Of a DNA stretch of 56,410 nt, positions 8,684 to 18,608 are shown in pieces. Position numbers and translations under genes: made by a program. Each line of letters opens with the position of its first letter. Positions within the stretch are counted from its first letter, which is position 1. This DNA comes from Gemmatimonadales bacterium (GTDB taxonomy: Bacteria; Gemmatimonadota; Gemmatimonadetes; Palauibacterales; Palauibacteraceae): the NCBI GenBank assembly GCA_009838765.1, contig VXQX01000025.1, positions 1 through 56,410 on the forward strand, in the 5' to 3' direction. The notes beneath the pieces are model-generated. The model was not told where the DNA came from, did no database searches, and saw only the letters and a program-made list of their open reading frames with translations.

Positions 8684-10954
8684 ATGAGCGAACGGCACAT
8701 GGGGCTCTACGGCGCGACGGCGCTCGGCGTCGGCGCGATCGTGGGAGGCGGGATCCTCGCGCTCGCGGGCGTCGCGTTCGCCACCGCGGGCCCCGCCGCG
8801 ATGCTTGCCTTCGCCCTCAACGGGGGGATCGCGTTCCTCACCGCCATGAGCTTCGCCCGCCTCGCCCGCCGCTTCCCGGAATCGGGCGGCATCTACACGT
8901 ACGCGAAGAAGGTGCTCTCCATCGAGGTCGCCTTCATCGTGGGGTGGGTGGTGTGGTTCGCCTCCATCGTCGCGGGCGTGCTCTACGCACTCGGCTTCGC
9001 GGCGTTCCTCGTGGAAGGCCTGGAGCGCCTGGCGCCGGCGCTCGGCGTGTCTTCGGACTGGTTCGGACACGGCGGGATGCAGATCGGGCTCGCGATCGCG
9101 GCGGTCGCGGGCTACTCGCTGCTCCTCGTCCAGCGCACCGCCGGCGGAGGCAACGCGGCCACGATCGGGAAGGTCGTCGTGTTCGCCGTGCTCATCGCCG
9201 GGGGGGTCGTAGCCTGGTTCGCCGGTTCCGCCGGTTCGCCGGCCGAGACGCTGGGGCGCCTGAGCCCGTTCGCACCGCAAGGCTCGCTCGGCCTGCTGCA
9301 GGCCATGGGCTACACCTTCATCGCCCTCCAGGGCTTCGACCTCATCGCCGCGGTGGGAGGCGAGGTTCGCGATTCGGAGCGCACGGTGCCGCGGGCGATG
9401 TACCTGTCGCTCGGGATCGCGCTCGTCGTCTACATCCCCCTGCTCGTCGTCGTCGCGACGGTCGGCGCGCCGCCCGAGGGGATCCAGGCCGCGGCGGAGG
9501 CGCACCCGGAGGAACTCGTGGCCGTGGCGGCGGAGCGCTTCATGGGTCCGGCCGGGTACTGGCTGGTGATCGGGGCGGGGCTCCTGTCGATGTTGTCGGC
9601 CCTGCACGCGAACCTGTTCGGGGCTTCGCGCGTTGCGTTCGCGATGGCGCGGGACCGGACGCTGCCGCATCACGTGGGCGAGATGCGGGCACGCACGGGG
9701 ACTCCCGCCGTCGCCGTGGCCGCGACGGGCGCGATGATGATGGTCATCGCCGTGGCGGTGGGGAACGTCGCGGCGGCCGGCGCCGCATCGAGCCTGATCT
9801 TCCTGATCTCGTTTGCCATGGTGCACTGGGCCGCGATGCTGGCCCGCCTGCGCTCGGGCCACCCGCGGCCGGCCGCGCTCCCGGTGGTCGGTGCGGCCCT
9901 CTGCCTGGGGCTGGCGATCTTCCAGGCCATCGCCGTGCCGGAGGCGGGGCGCGTCGTCGCGGTGTGGCTCGGACTCGGGGCGCTGTTCTACCTCACCTTC
10001 CTCGCGCCGGGCGCCCGCCTGGCAGACGCGAGCGCCCAGGCCCGGGACCCCGACCTGGCGCGGCTGCGCGGCCGCAGCCCGCTGATCCTCGTGCCGATCG
10101 CGAATCCGGCGAGCGCGGCGAGTCTGGCGGATGTGGCCGCCACCGTGCGCGCGCCGGGCGTCGGGCAGGTCCTGCTGCTGTCTGTGATCCCGCGCGACGG
10201 GCGTCCCGCGGTCTCCTTCGACGCGGTGGTGCAGGACGCCAAGGACATTCTGGGAGAGTCCGTGAGGCGGGGACTCGAAGGCTCGGTTCGCCCGGAGGCG
10301 CTGTTCACGACTGCGTCCGACGTGTGGGGCGAGATCGCCCGGGTGGCCAACGGCCACCGCTGCGACACGGTACTCCTGGGCTTGACCCGGCTCACCCGGC
10401 CGCGGGTCGAAGCGCATCTCGAGGGTCTCATCTCGAAGATCGACGCGGATGTCGTCATCGTTCGCGCGCCGCCCGGCTGGCGGATCGCGGAGACGAGGCG
10501 CGTGCTGGTCTCGGTGAGAGGACGGCGCGACCACAGCGAACTGCGCGCCCGCCTGCTCGGCAGCCTGGCGCGTACCTCGGAACCGTGGATCACGTTCCTG
10601 CGCACGCTCCCATCCGACACGCCGCCCGACGGGCGCCGGAGGGTTGAGCGCGGCATCCGCCGACTCGCCCGGGACGAGGCCGCGGGGCCGCATGAGGTGG
10701 CCTTCGAATACACCGACGAACCCGTCGAACCGGTGGCACGGCTCGGGCAGGAGAGCGATCTCGTAGTGATGGGAATGGAACGGCGCGGCCGGGGCGAACC
10801 GGGGATCGGCGCCTTCGCCCTCGAGGTGGCCCGGAGGACGGACATGCCGCTCATCCTCCTCGGCCGCCGTCGCCGCGGCGGGACGCTCGCGGCGCGAGGG
10901 CTCGCGCAGGCGGTGTCGACGATACAGAGGCCGGGGCAGAGGTCGGAACCGTGA
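8684..10954 (+). CDS. APC-family transporter fused to two universal stress protein domains
   Basis: A 756-residue protein. Residues 1-430 are an APC amino-acid/polyamine-type permease with about 12 helices. The first helix has the family motif [13 protein letters not shown], followed by [13 protein letters not shown] and [22 protein letters not shown]. The remainder is cytosolic: two USP-like alpha/beta domains at about 455-605 ([14 protein letters not shown] ... [13 protein letters not shown]) and 610-745 ([15 protein letters not shown] ... [11 protein letters not shown]). USP domains often bind ATP and may sense energy state. The start ATG 8684 has aggga eight bases upstream. Its TGA overlaps the GTG of the next transporter gene, so the two are coupled. 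The solute is not predictable. Confidence 0.85.
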   Translation: MSERHMGLYGATALGVGAIVGGGILALAGVAFATAGPAAMLAFALNGGIAFLTAMSFARLARRFPESGGIYTYAKKVLSIEVAFIVGWVVWFASIVAGVLYALGFAAFLVEGLERLAPALGVSSDWFGHGGMQIGLAIAAVAGYSLLLVQRTAGGGNAATIGKVVVFAVLIAGGVVAWFAGSAGSPAETLGRLSPFAPQGSLGLLQAMGYTFIALQGFDLIAAVGGEVRDSERTVPRAMYLSLGIALVVYIPLLVVVATVGAPPEGIQAAAEAHPEELVAVAAERFMGPAGYWLVIGAGLLSMLSALHANLFGASRVAFAMARDRTLPHHVGEMRARTGTPAVAVAATGAMMMVIAVAVGNVAAAGAASSLIFLISFAMVHWAAMLARLRSGHPRPAALPVVGAALCLGLAIFQAIAVPEAGRVVAVWLGLGALFYLTFLAPGARLADASAQARDPDLARLRGRSPLILVPIANPASAASLADVAATVRAPGVGQVLLLSVIPRDGRPAVSFDAVVQDAKDILGESVRRGLEGSVRPEALFTTASDVWGEIARVANGHRCDTVLLGLTRLTRPRVEAHLEGLISKIDADVVIVRAPPGWRIAETRRVLVSVRGRRDHSELRARLLGSLARTSEPWITFLRTLPSDTPPDGRRRVERGIRRLARDEAAGPHEVAFEYTDEPVEPVARLGQESDLVVMGMERRGRGEPGIGAFALEVARRTDMPLILLGRRRRGGTLAARGLAQAVSTIQRPGQRSEP

Positions 10955-13308
10955 CGGCCGACGTCATCATCGTCCTCGCCATCGTCGCGGTGGCGGTCGT
11001 CCTCTTCGTCACCGAGTGGGTCCGCTACGACGGCGTGGCGCTCATGGTGCTCCTCTCGCTGGCGATCTCCGGCGTCATCCCGATGGCGCGCGCCATCGAA
11101 GGATTCGCCAATCCCGCGGTGGTCACGATCGCGGCTGTGCTCGTCCTCAGCGGCGGGCTCTACAAGACCGGCGTCGCGAACGTCGTCGGCGCGCAGGTGC
11201 TGAGGCTCGCGGGGGATTCTCCCGTGCGCGTCACGGCGCTGCTGATGCTCACGTCGGGGCTCATGTCGGGGGTGATGAACAACACGGCGGCGGTCGCGCT
11301 GCTCATCCCGGTCGTGATCGATATCTCCCGCCGCCTCGGCATGCGTCCCTCCCGCCTGTTGATCCCGCTTTCCTTCGCGGCGCTCCTCGGCGGCATGACG
11401 ACGCTCATCGGGACGGGGCCCAACATCCTCCTCTCGAGCATTCTCGAGCGCATGGGGCAGGGGGGATTCGGTTTCTTCGCCTTCACGCCCGTCGGCGCTA
11501 CCGCGCTCGCCCTGGGGGTCCTGTACGTGGTCCTCGCGGGGCGGCACTTCCTCCCGGACCGTTCCACCGGGGACGACGATGGGGGCGACGAGATCGACCT
11601 GACCGGCCGATATCGCCTCGCCGAGTCGCTGCTCATGCTCCGGATTCCGGCGGGCTCCGCGCTGGACGGGTGTTCGCTCGTCGAGGCACGGCTCGGCCAG
11701 GCGCTCGGGTACGACCTCCTGGCCGTGCGCCGCAGGGGGCACCTGATACGGGCGCCGGAGCCGGAGTTCCGGCTCCGGAGCGGCGACGTGCTCATCGTCG
11801 AGGGGCGGATCGAAGCGCGCGACCGCCTGCGCGCCTGGGGCCATCTCGCCGGGCGCAGGGAATCGAACGATGCCCTGGGACGCCTCGTGAAGGACGCGAC
11901 GGTGCTGGCCGAGGCCGAGGTCGGCGAGAAATCGGACCTCGTCGGCAACACGGTGCGCGGCATCGATTTCCGCAACCGGTTCCAGGCCCACGTCGTCGCC
12001 ATCCGGCGCGACGGCCAGGTCCTGAGCGGCCTGTTTCAGACCATGCAGCTCGAGGCCGGGGACGCGCTCCTTCTCCTGGGCCGCGAGGACCAGCTCCAGC
12101 AACTCCGCTACGCGACGGAGTTCTCGGCGATCGGCTGGACGGACATCGGCTCCGCCACCGAGGAGTACGAGTTGTACCGATCGCTGATGCGGCTCCACAT
12201 CCCCGATGGATCGTGGCTGGACGGGCGGACCCTCGCGGCGTCGCGTCTCCGGGGCGCCTTCGACCTCACGGTGCTGGAGATCGAGCGCGAGGATGGCGAC
12301 ATCGCCCTGCCGCACGCGTCGGAGAGGCTGCGGGCCGGCGACCGCCTCATCGTCGAGGGAGCCCCGGCCTGCTTCGCCGTGCTGGAGGCGCTTCAGGCGC
12401 TCGTTCCGGCGGACGAACGACCGTCGGTCGGCGAGCTGGAGTCGGAGGACACGGGGTTCGCGGAGGTCACGCTGGCTCCTAGCTCCGATCTCGTGGGCAA
12501 GACGTTGCGCGAGGTCCTCTTCCGGGAGTCCTACGGACTGAACCTGCTCTCGATTTTCCGCGGGGGGCGGGCCTTTCACTCGAACATCCGCATCTCGCGC
12601 ATGGCGCTCGAGTTCGGAGACGCCCTCCTCGTCTACGGCAACCGCAAGAAGATCGCGCTCCTCGCCCGCGACCCGCGATTCCTGGTCCTCCACGGGCAGC
12701 TCCATGAAGTGTTTCGCGTCCACAAGGCGTGGATCGCCAGCGCGGTCATGGCGGGCTTCATCCTCACGGCCTCCCTCAACCTGCTCCCCGTGTACATCGC
12801 GGCGCTGCTCGGCGCGCTTCTGATGGTGTGCACGGGCTGCGTGAAGGGGAACGAGGTCTACGCCTTCGTCGAATGGCGGGTCGTCATGCTCCTCGGGGGG
12901 ATGCTGGCGCTCGGTCTCGCGATGGAGGACTCCGGCACGGCGGAACTCATCGCCCGCGAAGTCGTGGGGCGGGCGGCGGAGATGGGACCCCGGATCCTCA
13001 TCGCGAGCATCTTCCTCATCTGCGCGCTCGCGGCGCAGTTCGTTCCCACCTCGGCGGTCGCGGTGCTCGTCGCGCCGATCGCGCTCAGCGCCGCGTCCGA
13101 ACTGGATCTCTCGGCGCGGGCGCTGCTCATGGTCGTCGCGGTGGGCTCCTCCTGCGCCTTCCTGAGCCCCTTCGGCCACCCGGTGAACCTGCTCGTGATG
13201 GGCGTGGGCGGCTACAAGGTCGTGGACTATACGAAGGTCGGCGCGCCGCTCTTCCTGCTCATGATGCTGATGGTCGTCCTCTTCCTCCCCATCGTCTGGC
13301 CGCTTTGA
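10951..13308 (+). CDS. SLC13/DASS-type anion transporter with four internal RCK_C (TrkA-C) domains
   Basis: A 785-residue membrane protein of the SLC13/ArsB superfamily (sodium-coupled sulfate or carboxylate carriers). The N-terminal membrane half contains [16 protein letters not shown] and GTGPNILL; the C-terminal half contains [20 protein letters not shown] and [19 protein letters not shown]. Between them, at about residues 215-585, I count four RCK_C-like units, each ending in a strand pair such as [39 protein letters not shown] and [13 protein letters not shown]. Many homologues have two. RCK_C units bind small ligands and gate the membrane part. The GTG start overlaps the preceding stop (GTGA), and the pairing with a USP-tailed permease suggests shared metabolic control. 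The substrate is uncertain. Confidence 0.85.
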   Translation: MTADVIIVLAIVAVAVVLFVTEWVRYDGVALMVLLSLAISGVIPMARAIEGFANPAVVTIAAVLVLSGGLYKTGVANVVGAQVLRLAGDSPVRVTALLMLTSGLMSGVMNNTAAVALLIPVVIDISRRLGMRPSRLLIPLSFAALLGGMTTLIGTGPNILLSSILERMGQGGFGFFAFTPVGATALALGVLYVVLAGRHFLPDRSTGDDDGGDEIDLTGRYRLAESLLMLRIPAGSALDGCSLVEARLGQALGYDLLAVRRRGHLIRAPEPEFRLRSGDVLIVEGRIEARDRLRAWGHLAGRRESNDALGRLVKDATVLAEAEVGEKSDLVGNTVRGIDFRNRFQAHVVAIRRDGQVLSGLFQTMQLEAGDALLLLGREDQLQQLRYATEFSAIGWTDIGSATEEYELYRSLMRLHIPDGSWLDGRTLAASRLRGAFDLTVLEIEREDGDIALPHASERLRAGDRLIVEGAPACFAVLEALQALVPADERPSVGELESEDTGFAEVTLAPSSDLVGKTLREVLFRESYGLNLLSIFRGGRAFHSNIRISRMALEFGDALLVYGNRKKIALLARDPRFLVLHGQLHEVFRVHKAWIASAVMAGFILTASLNLLPVYIAALLGALLMVCTGCVKGNEVYAFVEWRVVMLLGGMLALGLAMEDSGTAELIAREVVGRAAEMGPRILIASIFLICALAAQFVPTSAVAVLVAPIALSAASELDLSARALLMVVAVGSSCAFLSPFGHPVNLLVMGVGGYKVVDYTKVGAPLFLLMMLMVVLFLPIVWPL

Positions 13309-13365
13309 GCAGCCAGCGCGGGCGTGTCACGCGGGGGCGTCTGCCGGGCTCTTGCGGGAGTGGGG

Positions 13366-15360
13366 TCAGTCGAGGCCGGCGAGTTCGGTCTCGATGCGTT
13401 CCCAGGCGCCGATGAGTTCGTCGAGTTCTCCCTGCCGGGCGGCGCGCTCGGCCTCGAGAGCGCGAACCTTATCCGCGGGGGTGTCGGCATAGAAGGCGGG
13501 ATCGGCGAAGATCGCGTCGACCTCGGCGATGCGGGTCTCGGCCGCTTCGATCCGCTTCGTGATGTCGTTCAGCTTCTTCCGCAGTGAGCCGCCCCGGTAG
13601 CGGTTCCGGTTGCCCCGCGCGGTTTCCGTGCCGGCGCCGCGGCGTGAGTTTCCCCGGGCGGGGCGGCTGCCGGCATCGCGGGTCTCGGCGGCGGCATCGC
13701 GGGCGGCGCGCTTCTCTCTCCGGGCCTTGAGGACGACGGTGTCGACGTCGAGGTGGTCGTCGCCGCAGTAGTGGACGTACTCCTCGTAGCTGCCCCTGAA
13801 ATCGCGGATCCCGTCCTCGGAGATTTCGACGATGCGGGTCGCGAGCTGCGAGACGAACCAGCGGTCGTGCGAGACGAGGATGAGCGTGCCGTCATAGCCC
13901 CGGAGCGCCCCGACCAGGGCTTCGATGGATTCGAGGTCGAGGTGGTTCGTGGGTTCATCGAGGACGAGGACGTTGGGTCGCTCGATCGCCATCCGGCAGA
14001 AGACGAGGCGGGCGGCCTCGCCGCCGGAGAGGTTGCCGACCCGTTTCTTCGCGTCGTCGCCGGAGAAGAGCACGCGCCCCATCTCGCCGCGCACGAACCC
14101 GAGCGTCCGGCCGGCGCAGAAACCCGCGATCCAGTCCTCCGCGGTCTGCCCCGGCGAATCGAAGCGGGCCTCCTGGTCCTGCGCGAAATAGCTCGGGTGC
14201 GTCTCGTAGCCCCACGAGACGCGGCCGGCGTCGGATTCGAGTTCGCCCATGACGATCTTGAGCAGGGTGGATTTCCCGATCCCGTTGGGGCCCATGATCG
14301 CCATGCGGTCCCCGCGCTCGAGGGTGAGATCGACGCCGTGGAGGACCTCGTTCAGCTCTTCACCGTCCCCGAACGCCTTCTTCACGTCTTCGACGCCGAG
14401 AACGGTACGGCCGCTCGGACGGCGGGACTCGAAGCGGAAGTTCGGATAGCGGCGCGAGGAGACGGGGAGCGGCTGCAGCGCCTCCGCCCGCTTCTCTATG
14501 AGACGCAGCTTGCTCTGGGCCTGCCGCGCCTTGCTCGCCTTGGCCCGGAAGCGGTCGACGAACTGTCGATGGTGAGCGATCTCGCGCTCGCGGTTCGCGA
14601 GTTCCTTCTCCCGTCTCTCCTGGTCCTCCCTCTTTCGGATCAGATAGTCGTCATAGTTGCCCTTGTACGCGGTGACCGTCTCATAGTCGATGTCGAGAAT
14701 GTGCGTGGCGATATTGTCGAGAAAACGGTGGTCGTGGGAGATGACGACGATCGCTCCCTTGAACTCCCGCAGAAACTTCTCGAGCCAGCGGATGGAGAGG
14801 ATGTCGAGGTGGTTCGTCGGCTCGTCGAGGAGGAGGACGTCGGGCGCGCCGGCGAGCGCCTGGGCGAGCAGCACGCGGAGCTTGAACCCGCCGGAGAGGG
14901 TGGAGAGCGGACGGCGGTGGATCTCGGTCGGGAAGCCGAGGCCCTCGAGGATCTCGCCCGCGCGGGCCTCGGCCGTGTAGCCGTCGTGGCGCTGGAAGAT
15001 CTCCTCGAGTTCGGAGAAGCGGTCGGCGTCGAAGTCTCCGTCCTCCGCCTCGATCAGCGCCTCCCGCTCGACCATGGCCCGCCACAGATCCGGGTTCCCC
15101 ATGAGCGTCGCGCCGAGGATCTCCTCGTGGTCGTGGAGGAAACGGTCCTGGCTCAGGACGCCGACCTGGAGGCGTTTCGGGATGGTGACGGATCCCTCCG
15201 TCGGGTCCTCGGTGCCGCCGAGGATGTTGAGGAGCGTGGTCTTGCCGGATCCGTTCGCGCCCACGAGGCCGTAGCACTCGCCGGGGTTGAGGAGGAGGGT
15301 GGCGTCGCGGAAGAGCACCTGGCCGCCGAACGCCTTCCCGAGACCGGAGACGGTGATCAT
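13366..15360 (-). CDS. ABC-F family ATPase (ribosome-associated, Uup/YbiT-like)
   Basis: A 664-residue soluble protein with two ABC cassettes and no membrane helices. Cassette 1 has Walker A GANGSGKTT, signature LSGGFK and LLLDEPTNHLD. Cassette 2 has GPNGIGKST, LSGGEA and LVLDEPTNHLD. A charged linker (RKREDQERREKELANRERE) sits between them, and a basic, coiled-coil-prone tail follows cassette 2, as in Uup-type proteins. ABC-F proteins act on the ribosome or ribosome-associated nucleic acids, in translation factor or antibiotic-protection roles. This layout fits a housekeeping member better than a resistance one. It lies 42 bases downstream of the ankyrin gene and may be read from the same transcript. 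It is convergent with the SLC13 gene. Confidence 0.9.
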   Translation of the reverse strand: MITVSGLGKAFGGQVLFRDATLLLNPGECYGLVGANGSGKTTLLNILGGTEDPTEGSVTIPKRLQVGVLSQDRFLHDHEEILGATLMGNPDLWRAMVEREALIEAEDGDFDADRFSELEEIFQRHDGYTAEARAGEILEGLGFPTEIHRRPLSTLSGGFKLRVLLAQALAGAPDVLLLDEPTNHLDILSIRWLEKFLREFKGAIVVISHDHRFLDNIATHILDIDYETVTAYKGNYDDYLIRKREDQERREKELANREREIAHHRQFVDRFRAKASKARQAQSKLRLIEKRAEALQPLPVSSRRYPNFRFESRRPSGRTVLGVEDVKKAFGDGEELNEVLHGVDLTLERGDRMAIMGPNGIGKSTLLKIVMGELESDAGRVSWGYETHPSYFAQDQEARFDSPGQTAEDWIAGFCAGRTLGFVRGEMGRVLFSGDDAKKRVGNLSGGEAARLVFCRMAIERPNVLVLDEPTNHLDLESIEALVGALRGYDGTLILVSHDRWFVSQLATRIVEISEDGIRDFRGSYEEYVHYCGDDHLDVDTVVLKARREKRAARDAAAETRDAGSRPARGNSRRGAGTETARGNRNRYRGGSLRKKLNDITKRIEAAETRIAEVDAIFADPAFYADTPADKVRALEAERAARQGELDELIGAWERIETELAGLD

Positions 15361-15402
15361 GTGCGGGTCATGTGAACGGCCGCTTATGGGCGCCTGGTCG
15401 GG

Positions 15403-17193
15403 TCAGCAGGACACGCAGTTGTGGTTGTTCTTCGAGCCCAGACTCTCGAGCAGGGCCACGGCCTCGGGGAAGGGCTGGGTGCGCTGGTAGGGGCCGTTCG
15501 CCATGTCTGCGGTGGTCTGGCCGACGCGGCTCACGGCGGTCGGGTCCGCGCCGTGCTCGACGAGGAAACGGATGACCTCGAGGTCGCCGCGCGAGGCCGC
15601 GTTGTGGAGCGGCGTGTAGCCCTCGTCGTCGCGCTCGTTCACATCCGCGCCCAGCTCTTCCACCAGGTAGCGGACCGCCGGCAGCCAGCCGGCCGGCACA
15701 TACCGGTGGGCGTTGCTGGGGAAGCCCTGTCCGTAGCCGATGCCGGTCGCGGCGTGGATCGGGTAGTCGGCCGGACCGCCCACGGGCACGGGGGGAACGC
15801 CGGACAGGTCGCGCTTCTCGCGGTCCCAGGCCGGGAGACGCCGCGGGGGTACCTTGATCGTGGCGAGGTGCGGGTCGGCGCCGTGGTGGACGAGGAGTTT
15901 CATCGCTTCCACGTCCAGCGAGTACGCGGCGCGCCAGAAGGGAGTCGCGCCCTTCAGGTCGATCTGCAGCAGGTCGAAGTTGTACGACACCCACCACAGG
16001 TGCTTCTCGAGACGGGCGTCGGGATCCACGCCCGCGTCGAGCAGGCGGCGCATGACGTCGAGATAGCTGTGCCGCTGCTGTCCGTAGGCGTGCTGCTGCG
16101 GGTAGCGCGACTTCGGCGCCCAGTGGGCGTTGACGGCGGCGAAGAGCGGCGTCGCGCCGGCGGCGGAGGCGAGTCGGGGATCGGCCCCGGCCTCGAACAG
16201 CTCGATCGCGAGATCGAAGTGGCCGTTGATCATCGCGATGAGCATCGGGCTCGTGTGGTCGCCGCCGCTCACCTGGTTGACGTCCGCTCCGCTCTCGAGG
16301 AGCGCGCGCACGGTGCCGGCGTGACCTTCGCGGGCGGCGTGAAGCAGGGCAGTCATGCCGCCGTGGCCGCCGATCAGGTCGCCGTAGCCGAGCGGCTCGG
16401 GCTCCTCGATCGGACGCTCGTACTCCTCCTCGTCCTCGACCGCGGGACGGCCCGCGGGGGCGTCGGTGGCGGCGGCCAGCGGCGCATCGGACGGGGCGGG
16501 GCGGGGCGGCACCGGCGGTTCGGGCTCTCCGCGCATCCGCGCGGCGCGGGCGCGGCGGTCGGCCTGCGACCACTCGGCCAGCGCCGTGATGTCGGTGACC
16601 CAGGTGGCGAGCGCGGGATCCGCGCCGCCCTCGAGCAGCGCCCGCACGGCGGCTTCCCGGCCGCGGGCGGCCGCGTACATGAGCGGCGTCTGGCCCCAGC
16701 GGGCTTCGCGCACGTCGGCATCCCCGCCGTGCGCGAGGAGCAGGCGGACGGCATCCGCTTCGCCCGCGCCGGCGGCGAGGTGCAGTGGGGTCGCGCCGCC
16801 CACATCCGCGGTGGTAGCGGTCTGCGCCGCACCCGCTTCGAGAAGGAGGCCCACGACCTCCCCGCCGCCGACTTCGCTCGCGAGGTGCAGCGGCGCGTAG
16901 GCGCCGATGCGGGTGGCGGCGTCGACATCCGCGCCGGCCTCGAGGAGCAGGCGGGCCAGATCGGCGTTCGCGGCGCGCGCCGCCCAGTGGAGCGCGGTCA
17001 TTCCGTCGCCCTGAGGCGCGTTTACGTCGGCGCCCTCGGAGAGCAGCGCCCGCACGGAGGCGAGGTCGCCCGTCATTGCCGCGTCGGCGACCGGCGAATC
17101 GGTCAACAGCGCGCCGCTCAGAAGCACCGCCAGCAGCGCGACCGTCGGCGCCTTCAGCGCCGGGGCCATCCGAAGGCGCCTGCCCCGTTTCAC
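15403..17193 (-). CDS. Exported ankyrin-repeat protein of the DUF1592/DUF1552 operon
   Basis: A 596-residue protein with an N-terminal hydrophobic export signal (LLAVLLSGALL), then about ten ankyrin repeats recognisable by TALHWAARA, APLHLASEVG, TPLHLAAGAG, TPLMYAAARG, TALLHAAREG and TPLHNAASRG. A proline/acid-rich insert at about residues 220-270 splits the array in two. The protein ends in NCVSC, a C-terminal CxxC pair that could bind metal or form a disulphide. The GTG start overlaps the DUF1552 stop by four bases, so the three genes DUF1592, DUF1552 and ankyrin are translationally coupled. I infer a periplasmic scaffold for the other two products. An internal ATG eight codons on is an equally plausible start. 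Confidence 0.85.
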   Translation of the reverse strand: MKRGRRLRMAPALKAPTVALLAVLLSGALLTDSPVADAAMTGDLASVRALLSEGADVNAPQGDGMTALHWAARAANADLARLLLEAGADVDAATRIGAYAPLHLASEVGGGEVVGLLLEAGAAQTATTADVGGATPLHLAAGAGEADAVRLLLAHGGDADVREARWGQTPLMYAAARGREAAVRALLEGGADPALATWVTDITALAEWSQADRRARAARMRGEPEPPVPPRPAPSDAPLAAATDAPAGRPAVEDEEEYERPIEEPEPLGYGDLIGGHGGMTALLHAAREGHAGTVRALLESGADVNQVSGGDHTSPMLIAMINGHFDLAIELFEAGADPRLASAAGATPLFAAVNAHWAPKSRYPQQHAYGQQRHSYLDVMRRLLDAGVDPDARLEKHLWWVSYNFDLLQIDLKGATPFWRAAYSLDVEAMKLLVHHGADPHLATIKVPPRRLPAWDREKRDLSGVPPVPVGGPADYPIHAATGIGYGQGFPSNAHRYVPAGWLPAVRYLVEELGADVNERDDEGYTPLHNAASRGDLEVIRFLVEHGADPTAVSRVGQTTADMANGPYQRTQPFPEAVALLESLGSKNNHNCVSC

Positions 17194-18608
17194 GAGCCGG
17201 CCGCGTTTGCGCTGGGGGCCGCGAGCGAAAGCGGGCCCGTACTGTCGCCGAACTGTTCGATGTCCTCCAGGCCGAGCGTGTGCATCAGCGAAAGCATCGC
17301 GTCCGCCATCGGCGTGCCCGCCGGCGCCCGCACGTGGAGGCCGCCCTCCAGCTTCCCGTTCGCGCCGCCGGCCACGAACAGGGGGCAGCGCTTGTGGTTG
17401 TGCACGTTGGGGTCGCCCATCGGCGAGCCGTAGATGACCATCGTCTTCTCGAGCAGGTCCGTCTCGCCGTCCATCGTGTTCCGCAGCCGCTCGAGCAGGT
17501 ACGGGACCATCGACACATGGAACCGGTTGATCTGCGCGAAGTCGTCGATGTTCCCCTCGTCGGCGCCGTGGTGCGAGGCCGGGTGGAACGGCTTGTCGAC
17601 GCCGCTCTCCGGGAAGACGCGGGCCGACGAGTCGCGCCCCAGCTTGAACGAAAACACGCGCGTCATGTCGGACTCGAACGCGAGCGCCTGGAGGTCGAAC
17701 ATCAGCTGCACGTGCTCGACGAAGGAGTCGGGCACGCCGGCGGGCGCCTCGGGCAGCGCCCGCTCCTCGCCGCTCCGGTTCTGCGTCTCCACCCGCTCAA
17801 TGCGCCGCTCGATCTCCCGCACGTTGTCCAGGTAGCGGTCGAGCCGGCGGACATCGACGGGGCCCAGCTCCCGGCGGAGTTCCCCGATGCGGCCCGCGAT
17901 GAAGTCGAGGACGCTCCGGTTCGCCCGGCGGCGTGCGGCGCGTTCCTCCGCGCTCCCGCCCGCGCCGAACAGCTGGTCGAAGGCGACCCTCGGATCGCGG
18001 ATCATGGGGAGCGGTTCGGTCGGCGAAGCCCAGCTGATCGTGTCCGTGTAGACGCACGCGTAGCCGTACGCGCACCCGCCTGACTGGTCCACGTTCTCGA
18101 TGCAGAGCTGCATGGAGGGGATCGGCGTATCCTGCCCGAAGCGCTGGGCGTAGAGCTGATCCATCGACGTCCCGGCCAGGATGTCCGAGCCCTCCGTCTG
18201 CCGCGGGTGGGACTGGGTCAGGAAGGTCGCGCTGGATCGGAAGTGGTCGCCCCCGATCTCCTTGGGGATTCGGGCTTCCGCCGCCTCGATGTCGGTGTCG
18301 CTGATGATCGTGAGCCGGTCCCGGAACGGTTCGAGGGAGGCAAGCGCCCCGGTGCTCAGGTCGAAGTCACGGCCGGTCTGCAGCGGCGACCAGTAGCCGC
18401 GCGACGCGCCGTACGCGGTCGAGCCCGCGGCGCCGTGCACCATTTCGATCGCGATCAGCCGCGTCGGATCCGCGGGGCGGATCGATCCCCACAGCCGTCC
18501 GGCCGGAACCATGGCGTCCAGCATCGGAAGCGCCACCGTGGCCCCGACTCCCCGGAGGAAGGTGCGGCGCGGAATGTGCTTTCCCGTGATGATGTCCATC
18601 TGGATCAC
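17190..18608 (-). CDS. DUF1552 Tat-exported protein
   Basis: A 472-residue protein with a twin-arginine signal at residues 14-20 (RRTFLRG) followed by a hydrophobic stretch, so it should be exported folded. The remainder matches DUF1552, recognisable by the ISDTDIEAAE, HFRSSATFLTQSHPR, SMDQLYAQRFG and PEAPAGVPDSFVEHV segments and a late YGSPMGDPNVHNHKRCPLFVAGG block. The family is almost always encoded beside DUF1592 proteins. It shows resemblance to alkaline-phosphatase/sulfatase-like exported proteins, but no activity is established. The start overlaps the DUF1592 stop by four bases (ATGA) and the stop overlaps the ankyrin GTG. Confidence 0.88.
   Translation of the reverse strand: MIQMDIITGKHIPRRTFLRGVGATVALPMLDAMVPAGRLWGSIRPADPTRLIAIEMVHGAAGSTAYGASRGYWSPLQTGRDFDLSTGALASLEPFRDRLTIISDTDIEAAEARIPKEIGGDHFRSSATFLTQSHPRQTEGSDILAGTSMDQLYAQRFGQDTPIPSMQLCIENVDQSGGCAYGYACVYTDTISWASPTEPLPMIRDPRVAFDQLFGAGGSAEERAARRRANRSVLDFIAGRIGELRRELGPVDVRRLDRYLDNVREIERRIERVETQNRSGEERALPEAPAGVPDSFVEHVQLMFDLQALAFESDMTRVFSFKLGRDSSARVFPESGVDKPFHPASHHGADEGNIDDFAQINRFHVSMVPYLLERLRNTMDGETDLLEKTMVIYGSPMGDPNVHNHKRCPLFVAGGANGKLEGGLHVRAPAGTPMADAMLSLMHTLGLEDIEQFGDSTGPLSLAAPSANAAGS

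Noticed and set aside
8483-10693. Antisense extension that would make the acyl-CoA dehydrogenase over 1100 residues long
   Set aside because: The added part is the complement of the APC-USP gene and has no protein-like features; the dehydrogenase begins at the ATG at 8482.
9988-13179. Long minus-strand frame opposite the SLC13 gene
   Set aside because: Charged low-complexity protein opposite a clear membrane protein; a shadow of high GC content.
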